A stretch of DNA of 10,882 nucleotides from JAGTRP01 sp050259815. GTDB lineage: Bacteria > Pseudomonadota > Gammaproteobacteria > Burkholderiales > Rhodocyclaceae. This document shows, one piece after another, positions 5,699-10,882 of this stretch. The translations under genes were made by a program, and so were the position numbers. Positions within the stretch are counted from its first letter, which is position 1; each line of letters begins with the position of its first letter. The notes under the pieces were generated by a model, which saw only the letters and a program-made list of their open reading frames with translations, did not search any database and was not told the origin of the DNA. The stretch is taken from NCBI GenBank assembly GCA_050259815.1, contig JBLNBI010000003.1, positions 1-10,882 of the forward strand. The letters run 5' to 3'.

Positions 5699-6715
5699 CT
5701 AATCCGTCCCGCCGGCCAGGCGCAGGGGTTCCGGCGCCTCGGTTTCGGCCACGCCGGGGGCGGCCCGCAGGTCCTTGCCGAGCACTACCCGCACCTGGAT
5801 GTCCTGGCGCAGGCTGGCGCTGGGAGAAAGGACGCCCTTACCCGCCAGGGCGGTGCGCAGGCCTTCCGCCTGTTGCTGGTAGCCGGGCCGGAACTGGATC
5901 TGGGTCTGGCCCTGGACGAAGGGTTTCTGGTTGGTCAGGCGGACCCGGCTGTAGCCCATTTCCTTGAAGTAGGCCGACGTCTGCTTGGCCATGCCCGGCA
6001 CGCCGTTGCCATTGGCCACCTCCAGGCTGGCCGGCAGGGGCGCCGCCGGAGCAGTGGGCGCGGCGGAGATGCGGCCATCGTTCCTGGGCGGAGCGGGAAG
6101 CCGCAGTTCGATGACATTGGCGGACACCGGGCTGACCTGGAGAGTGGAAGCGACTACCGCCACGCCCGGCGTCTGGGGCTTGGGTGGATCGGCCTTGACC
6201 GGCGCGGGGGCCGCCGCCAGGGGGTGGCCCGCCAGCCGGGCCTGGGCGATGCGCAGGTTGTCGGCGGCCCGGGCCTGGTTCGGGTCCAGGCGCAACGCTT
6301 CCTCGAAGGCCGTGGCGGCCTCGGTCAGTCGGCCCTGGAGCAGCAGAGCGTAGCCCAGATTGTTGTGGATGTGGGCGGCGCCGGGGGCCAGATTCAGTGC
6401 CGTCCGCAACTCGGCCTCGGCCTCGGCTTGGCGGCCCTGGGTGGCGTAGATGACCCCCAGGGCATTGTGGGCCTCGGCGTGGTCCGGCTGGGCAGCCAGG
6501 ACCTCCTGGTAGGCCTTGATGGCTTCGTCGTAGCGCACCTGGCCCTGATAGTAGCGGCCGAGGGCGTAGTGGGCTTCCCCGTGGCTGGCGCCGTGGCGGG
6601 TGGCGGCGACGGGAGTGGCGACGGGGTTCGGGGGCGCCTCGCGGCTCGCCAGGGTGCACCCGGCGGCGGCCAGGACGGCGCCGGCCAGGCTGATGGACAG
6701 GACGGTTCTGGACAT
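5699..6715 (-). CDS. tadD: TadD, TPR lipoprotein of the Tad pilus, with C-terminal LytR_C domain
   Basis: 338 residues. The ATG at 6715 is preceded by AAGGAG, and the frame open further upstream is antisense-like and overlaps tadC. The lipoprotein signal ends A-A-A-G-C20, so Cys20 is the likely lipidation site; Ala at -3 is a less usual lipobox. Three tetratricopeptide repeats occupy about 45-78, 79-112 and 113-146. A Pro/Ala linker follows, then a LytR_C-type domain (about 230-314) that begins L-E-V-A-N-G-N-G-V-P-G. TadD is thought to act as a pilotin or assembly scaffold for the Tad secretin in the outer membrane or periplasm. It is the last gene of this tad block, 17 bases after tadC. TPR plus LytR_C is an arrangement I associate with proteobacterial TadD proteins. 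Confidence 0.88.
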   Translation of the reverse strand: MSRTVLSISLAGAVLAAAGCTLASREAPPNPVATPVAATRHGASHGEAHYALGRYYQGQVRYDEAIKAYQEVLAAQPDHAEAHNALGVIYATQGRQAEAEAELRTALNLAPGAAHIHNNLGYALLLQGRLTEAATAFEEALRLDPNQARAADNLRIAQARLAGHPLAAAPAPVKADPPKPQTPGVAVVASTLQVSPVSANVIELRLPAPPRNDGRISAAPTAPAAPLPASLEVANGNGVPGMAKQTSAYFKEMGYSRVRLTNQKPFVQGQTQIQFRPGYQQQAEGLRTALAGKGVLSPSASLRQDIQVRVVLGKDLRAAPGVAETEAPEPLRLAGGTD

Positions 6716-6732
6716 ATTCGCTCTCCTTCGCT

Positions 6733-7668
6733 TCAACCGTTGAGGACCGGCAGGAAATTGCGGTAGATGGCCAGGAACGGTGGGCCGCCGAGGACCAGCA
6801 TGAGGGCCGGGAAGATGCAGAGCACCACCGGGAAGACCAGCTTCACCGCCACCTTGGCCGCCGATTCCTCCGCCAGCATGTGGCGGTGAACCCGCAGGGA
6901 ATCGGCATGGACCCGCAGGGCGTCGGCGATGTTGGTGCCGAAGCGGTCGGCCTGGACCAGCATGGTGACCAGGGAGGCCACGTCCTCCAGGCCGGTGCGC
7001 AGGGACAGGTTGCGCAGGGCCTGCTCCCGGGTGGCGCCGACCCGCAGCTCCAGGGTGACCAGGTAGAGCTCGTCGGCCAGCTCCGGGCTGCGCACCCGGA
7101 TTTCGTCGGCGGCCCGGTTGATGGCGGCGTCCAGGCCGAGGCCCGCCTCCATGCACACCACCAGGAGGTCGGTGGCGTCGGGGAAGGCCTCGAACAGCAG
7201 GCGCTGGCGGCGGCGGATCAGGTAGTCCAGGAAGAAGGACGGCAGGATGAAGCCGCCGGTGGCGGCCGCCAGGACGGCCACCACCAGCAGGTTGGCGTCC
7301 ATGGAGACATCGGCGATCCCCACGTACAGCACCAGCAGCACCGGCATCAGGACGGAGAGGAACACCTTGGCGGCATAGAACACCGCCATGGCGGACCGGT
7401 GGCGGAAGCCGGCGTTGAGGAAGCGCAGCCGGAGGCGGGAGTAATCCTCGGGATTGCCCTCCGGCACGACCAGCTTGGCGATGGGCTCGGCGAGTTTCAC
7501 CACCCTCGCCTGCCAGGCCGTTTCGCCGGAGCCCGGCTCCACCCGCTCCTCGCCCTTGAGGCGCTCGGGGGCCACCCGGGGCCGGAAGAGGACCGCCGAC
7601 AGGCCCAGGACGCCGCTGGCGACGGCGAGGAAGATCATCGCCAGGTAAAAGATATGCAGGCCGCTCAT
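6733..7668 (-). CDS. tadC: TadC, inner-membrane platform protein of the Tad pilus (T2SSF family)
   Basis: 311 residues from ATG 7668. Its ribosome binding site AGGAG overlaps the tadB stop codon (TAGGAG), so translation is probably coupled. A membrane segment near residues 5-28 is followed by a charged cytoplasmic stretch and two hydrophobic segments around 90-147. A T2SSF-type cytoplasmic domain (about 155-270) contains F-P-D-A-T-D-L-L-V-V-C-M-E-A-G. Two more hydrophobic segments lie near the C-terminus. With TadB it forms the inner-membrane platform on which the TadA ATPase drives pilin addition. Position after tadB and the F-P-D-A start of the domain distinguish it from TadB. Confidence 0.93.
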   Translation of the reverse strand: MSGLHIFYLAMIFLAVASGVLGLSAVLFRPRVAPERLKGEERVEPGSGETAWQARVVKLAEPIAKLVVPEGNPEDYSRLRLRFLNAGFRHRSAMAVFYAAKVFLSVLMPVLLVLYVGIADVSMDANLLVVAVLAAATGGFILPSFFLDYLIRRRQRLLFEAFPDATDLLVVCMEAGLGLDAAINRAADEIRVRSPELADELYLVTLELRVGATREQALRNLSLRTGLEDVASLVTMLVQADRFGTNIADALRVHADSLRVHRHMLAEESAAKVAVKLVFPVVLCIFPALMLVLGGPPFLAIYRNFLPVLNG

Positions 7669-7678
7669 TTGGAATCTC

Positions 7679-8653
7679 CTAGACCCTGATCTTGACGATG
7701 CGGTACATCCACAGGGCGCCGAGGGCCATGAAGACCAGGGCGCCGATGATCATCCGCATGCCCAGGGGATCGTTCACCAGAAGCATGAGGAAGTCCGGAT
7801 TGACCACGTTGATGGCCCCCGCCACCACGAAGGGCATGACCCCCAGGATCCACCCGGAAATCCGGCCTTCCGCCGACAGGGCCTTGACCTTCTCGAAGAG
7901 CTGGAAGCGCTTGCGCATGAGGGCGGCGAGGCCGTCCAGCAATTCGGTCAGGTTGCCGCCGGTCTCCCGCTGGATGAGGACGGCCACCACGAAGTAGCGC
8001 AGGTCCGTGCTGGGCACCCGGCGGGCCAGGTTGTGCATGGCCTCCTGGACCGAGATGCCGAAGGCGATTTCGTCGGAGGTCTTCTTGAACTCGCCGGAAA
8101 TGGGCTCCCGGCCCTCGTTGGCCACCATCTCCAGGCCGCTGGGGAAGGAATGGCCGGCCCGCATGGAGCGGGAGATGAGGTCCAGGGCCTCGGGCAGCTG
8201 CAGCTCGAATTTATGCAGCCGCCGGCTGCGCTTCACCATCAGCATGATCCAGGGGACAAAGGCGAAGATGACCATGAACAGGGGCGCCAGGGCCGAGGGC
8301 AGCTTGAGGAGCGGCGGCACCAGGAGGCCGGCCACCGCCATGGCGATGCAGGAGCCGAGGAACATGGCCACCGTCATTTCCGAACCGGCCTGCTGGAGCA
8401 GCCGGTCCAGGGCATGGGAGCGGGGAATCTGCATGAGGAAGCGGTCCACCGCCGGCAGCTCCGACAGCACCCGCTTCCTGAGAAGCAGGGTCTCGGCGCT
8501 GCTGCCGCCGCCGGCCGAAACGGTGCGCAACCGCTGCTCGATGCGCTTGGCGTGGGGGCCCCGGTAGGTTTCCCAGACGAAGTACAGCCCATCCAGGGCC
8601 AGCACCACGGCCAGGAAGCCGCAGACCACGAAGACGTAGTAGAGGATATCCAT
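7679..8653 (-). CDS. tadB: TadB, inner-membrane platform protein of the Tad pilus (T2SSF family)
   Basis: 324 residues. ATG 8653 lies 9 bases after the tadA stop, with GAGG-type ribosome binding sequence. An N-terminal membrane segment (about 3-27) is followed by a soluble stretch, a hydrophobic pair (about 94-136), a T2SSF cytoplasmic domain (about 150-258, with L-P-E-A-L-D-L-I-S-R-S-M-R-A-G and Q-R-E-T-G-G-N-L) and two C-terminal membrane segments. This is the usual TadB layout and length. It partners TadC as the platform of the pilus machine. Confidence 0.94.
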   Translation of the reverse strand: MDILYYVFVVCGFLAVVLALDGLYFVWETYRGPHAKRIEQRLRTVSAGGGSSAETLLLRKRVLSELPAVDRFLMQIPRSHALDRLLQQAGSEMTVAMFLGSCIAMAVAGLLVPPLLKLPSALAPLFMVIFAFVPWIMLMVKRSRRLHKFELQLPEALDLISRSMRAGHSFPSGLEMVANEGREPISGEFKKTSDEIAFGISVQEAMHNLARRVPSTDLRYFVVAVLIQRETGGNLTELLDGLAALMRKRFQLFEKVKALSAEGRISGWILGVMPFVVAGAINVVNPDFLMLLVNDPLGMRMIIGALVFMALGALWMYRIVKIRV

Positions 8654-8662
8654 GGCCTCACC

Positions 8663-10030
8663 TCACTCGTAGCGCTTGCCGGGGTCGAACATGGCGTCGC
8701 TCAGGGTCACCCCGGCCATGCGCAGGCGGTCGATGAACTTGGGCCGGATGCCGGTGGCCTGGAAGTGGCCGAGCACGGTGCCGTCCCCCGCCACCCCCGT
8801 CTGCCGGAAGGTGAAGATTTCCTGCATGGTGACGATGTCCCCTTCCATGCCGGTGATCTCCTGGATGCTGACCATCTTGCGCTTGCCGTCGGAAAGCCGG
8901 GCGATCTGGACGATGGCGGTGAGGGCCGAGCTGATCTGGTGGCGCATGGCCTTGGGAGGCAGGGACATGCCGGCCATGGCCATCATGTTCTCCAGGCGGG
9001 TCAGGGCGTCCCGGGGAGTGTTGGCGTGGATGGTGGCCATGGAGCCGTCGTGGCCGGTATTCATGGCCTGGAGCATGTCCATGACCTCGGCGCCGCGGAT
9101 TTCGCCCAGGATGATGCGATCGGGGCGCATGCGCAGGGAGTTGCGGACCAGGGCCCGCTGGGTCACCTCCCCCTTGCCTTCGATATTGGGCGGCCGGGTT
9201 TCCAGGCGGGCCACGTGGGGCTGCTGGAGCTGGAGTTCGGCGGCATCCTCGATGGTGACGATGCGCTCGTTGTGGCTGATGTAGCCGGACAGGATATTGA
9301 GCATGGTGGTCTTGCCGGTGCCGGTGCCGCCGGACACCAGGACATTGAGCCGGGCCCGCACCAGGCCGGCCACCAGCTCGGCCATCTCGGGGGTGAGGCT
9401 CTTCTTCTTGAGGAGATCCTCCATCTTCAGGGGCACCACGGCGAAGCGCCGGATGGACAGCAGCGGCCCATCCAGGGCGAGCGGCGGGATGATGGCATTG
9501 ACCCGGGAGCCGTCCGGCAGGCGGGCGTCCACCATGGGGCTCAGCTCATCCACCCGGCGGCCGACCCGGGAGACGATCTTGTCGATGATCTTCATGAGGT
9601 GCTCGTTGCTGGCGAAGCGGATGTCGCACTTCTCCAGCCGGCCGAAGCGTTCCACGTAGATCTGGTTGGCGCCGTTCACCAGGATGTCCGAGACCGTGGG
9701 GTCGGCCAGCAGAGGCTCCAGGGGACCGAGGCCCAGCACCTCGTGCTGGATATCCTGGACCATCTGCTTGCGCTCGGCGGCGTTGAGGGCCACGTCCTCC
9801 TCGGCCAGGAGGCGCTCCACCAGCACCTTCACCTCCTCCCGCAGCTTGTTGGGCGGCAGGTTGGACATCACCTCCAGGTCCACCCGCTCCAGGAGCTTCC
9901 GGTGGATCATGGTCTTGGTCTGCTGGAACAGGTTGCTGTCCACCACATCCTGGGCCTGGGGCGCATGCACCGGGTTGGGCAGGATGGACGGCTCGGACCG
10001 GATCCCTTCGAGTCTTTCCCTAATCGACAT
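8663..10030 (-). CDS. tadA: TadA (CpaF-type) secretion ATPase of the Tad pilus
   Basis: 455 residues. ATG 10030 follows AAGGAG at suitable spacing. It has the complete signature of the type II/IV secretion ATPase family: Walker A G-G-T-G-T-G-K-T-T (234-242), Asp box T-I-E-D-A-A-E-L-Q-L (259-268), Walker B I-L-G-E-I-R-G (307-313, catalytic E310) and His box G-H-D-G-S-M-A-T-I-H-A-N (326-337). The N-terminal domain (about 1-200) includes the conserved L-G-P-L-E-P-L-L-A-D-P region typical of CpaF/TadA. A hexameric cytoplasmic ATPase of this type powers Tad (Flp) pilus assembly, and in some species retraction. All catalytic residues are intact, so the enzyme should be active. It follows tadZ by 28 bases. 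Confidence 0.97.
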   Translation of the reverse strand: MSIRERLEGIRSEPSILPNPVHAPQAQDVVDSNLFQQTKTMIHRKLLERVDLEVMSNLPPNKLREEVKVLVERLLAEEDVALNAAERKQMVQDIQHEVLGLGPLEPLLADPTVSDILVNGANQIYVERFGRLEKCDIRFASNEHLMKIIDKIVSRVGRRVDELSPMVDARLPDGSRVNAIIPPLALDGPLLSIRRFAVVPLKMEDLLKKKSLTPEMAELVAGLVRARLNVLVSGGTGTGKTTMLNILSGYISHNERIVTIEDAAELQLQQPHVARLETRPPNIEGKGEVTQRALVRNSLRMRPDRIILGEIRGAEVMDMLQAMNTGHDGSMATIHANTPRDALTRLENMMAMAGMSLPPKAMRHQISSALTAIVQIARLSDGKRKMVSIQEITGMEGDIVTMQEIFTFRQTGVAGDGTVLGHFQATGIRPKFIDRLRMAGVTLSDAMFDPGKRYE

Positions 10031-10058
10031 CTTTTTTCTCCTTGGACGTGCCGGATAA

Positions 10059-10882
10059 TCAGGCGGCCTTCTTGAACAGGCGGCTCAGCCAACCCCCAAC
10101 CGGGGTGCCGGAGCGCTGCTCCATCTGGTGGGCGATATCCACCAGGGTCTTGGAAACCCGGTCGCTGGCATCCAGGCGGATGATGGGCGTGCCCTGGTTG
10201 ATGGAGGCCGCCACGGCGTTGAAACTGTTGGGGACGGTGTAGGCCACCGACAGGCCCAGGGTCCCCTCCAGGTCCGAGAGGCCGATGTCGCCGCCCTTCT
10301 GGTAGCGGTTCACCACCAGCCGCACCTTGTCCCGGGGGTAGCCCAGGGAGTCGAACACCGCCAGGAGGCGCTTGGCGTCCCGGATGAAGGGCAGGGTCAG
10401 CTGGGTGACCAGCATGATGGTGTCGGCGCAGTCCAGGGCCCGGAGGGAAACGGGGGTGAGGTTGCGCTCGATATCCACTACCACGTAGTCGAAGCGGCTC
10501 TTGGCCACCTCCAGCATGCGCTGCACGGATTCCGGCCGCACGGCCACGGCGCCGTCCGGGGATTCCGGCGAGGGCAGGACGCCGAAATCCGGGGTCACGT
10601 GGATCATGCTGGACATGAGGAATTCCCCGTCCAGGCGCTGGATGCTGTGGGCCACATCGGCCACCGTGGCGTTGCCGGAGCCGTCCGAGACGTGCAGGGC
10701 GGCGTCGCCGAACTGGAGGTTCAGGTCCAGCAGGGCCACCTGCCGGCCGCCCTGGGCCAGGGCGTAGGCCCGGTTGGCGGCCAGGAAGGTGGAGCCGCTG
10801 CCCCCCTTGCTGGGCTGGAAGACAATGACCTTGCCCTGGCGCTGGGCGGCCGGCGCCATCCGCTGCCGCAGGCGATGGATGA
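10059..10882 (-). CDS. tadZ: TadZ (CpaE-type) Tad pilus localisation ATPase, 5' partial
   Basis: The frame stays open to the right edge. The ATG at 10859 is only the first start in view: TadZ/CpaE proteins usually carry an N-terminal receiver-like domain of about 100-150 residues, and the residues before this ATG read like a basic linker. Counting from that ATG, 266 residues form a ParA/MinD-type ATPase domain. K-G-G-S-G-S-T (18-24) is a deviant Walker A in which the usual P-loop lysine is Ser. D-L-N-L-Q-F-G-D and F-D-Y-V-V-V-D-I-E follow in family positions. The protein ends in an amphipathic basic tail (W-L-S-R-L-F-K-K). TadZ places the Tad machine at the cell pole or focal sites. It is followed directly by tadA. 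Confidence 0.92.
   Translation of the reverse strand, partial: IHRLRQRMAPAAQRQGKVIVFQPSKGGSGSTFLAANRAYALAQGGRQVALLDLNLQFGDAALHVSDGSGNATVADVAHSIQRLDGEFLMSSMIHVTPDFGVLPSPESPDGAVAVRPESVQRMLEVAKSRFDYVVVDIERNLTPVSLRALDCADTIMLVTQLTLPFIRDAKRLLAVFDSLGYPRDKVRLVVNRYQKGGDIGLSDLEGTLGLSVAYTVPNSFNAVAASINQGTPIIRLDASDRVSKTLVDIAHQMEQRSGTPVGGWLSRLFKKAA

Noticed and set aside
4468..5967. A 499-codon + strand frame antisense to the barrel gene
   Set aside because: Its product is low in pattern and rich in Gly/Ala/Val; the opposite strand has a signal peptide, coiled coil, barrel and ribosome binding site.
8033..10075. A 680-codon open frame on the + strand antisense to tadA and tadB
   Set aside because: It mirrors the codon bias of two confidently assigned genes, gives a His/Gly/Asp-rich product without domains, and is explained by high GC content.

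Overview
The window is high-GC, tightly packed proteobacterial DNA. Gene content (a Tad pilus operon, an outer-membrane beta-barrel, many Sec signal peptides) shows a Gram-negative. Base composition and protein style suggest a betaproteobacterium, but that is inference; no marker gene is present.

Region 1 (about 1-3308, + strand) encodes four products in order: the 3' part of a very large-looking Gly/Ala repeat protein with about twenty 13-residue repeats; a strong intrinsic terminator; a 122-residue secreted protein; a periplasmic C39-type cysteine peptidase; and a 312-residue secreted protein. The two proteins flanking the peptidase both carry an L-D-A-x-x-L-D-x-x-R-G-G motif that looks like a double-glycine processing site. 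All three non-peptidase products share a C-terminal block of the type T-V-I-Q-N-T.

Region 2 (3345-4265) holds two small secreted proteins, each with two cysteines in the mature part, transcribed divergently from a 168-base shared intergenic region. Neither is recognised; one is His-rich.

Region 3 (4276-5580, - strand) is an outer-membrane beta-barrel with an N-terminal coiled coil, resembling FapF, the secretion pore of the Pseudomonas functional-amyloid (Fap) system. A C39 peptidase (FapD) is the other hallmark of Fap. I read regions 1 and 3 as one divergent Fap-like export system: Sec carries repeat and Asn/Gln-rich subunits to the periplasm, the C39 enzyme trims them at R-G-G, and the barrel releases them at the surface. 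No classical FapA, FapB, FapC or FapE is recognisable, so the cargo differs from the described system.

Region 4 (5699-10882, - strand) is a Tad (tight adherence, type IVc pilus) block in the order tadZ (5' end outside the window), tadA, tadB, tadC, tadD, with gaps of 9-28 bases and good ribosome binding sites. tadE, tadF and tadG do not follow tadD here. The window therefore pairs a pilus machine with a probable surface-fibre system, consistent with an attachment or biofilm locus.
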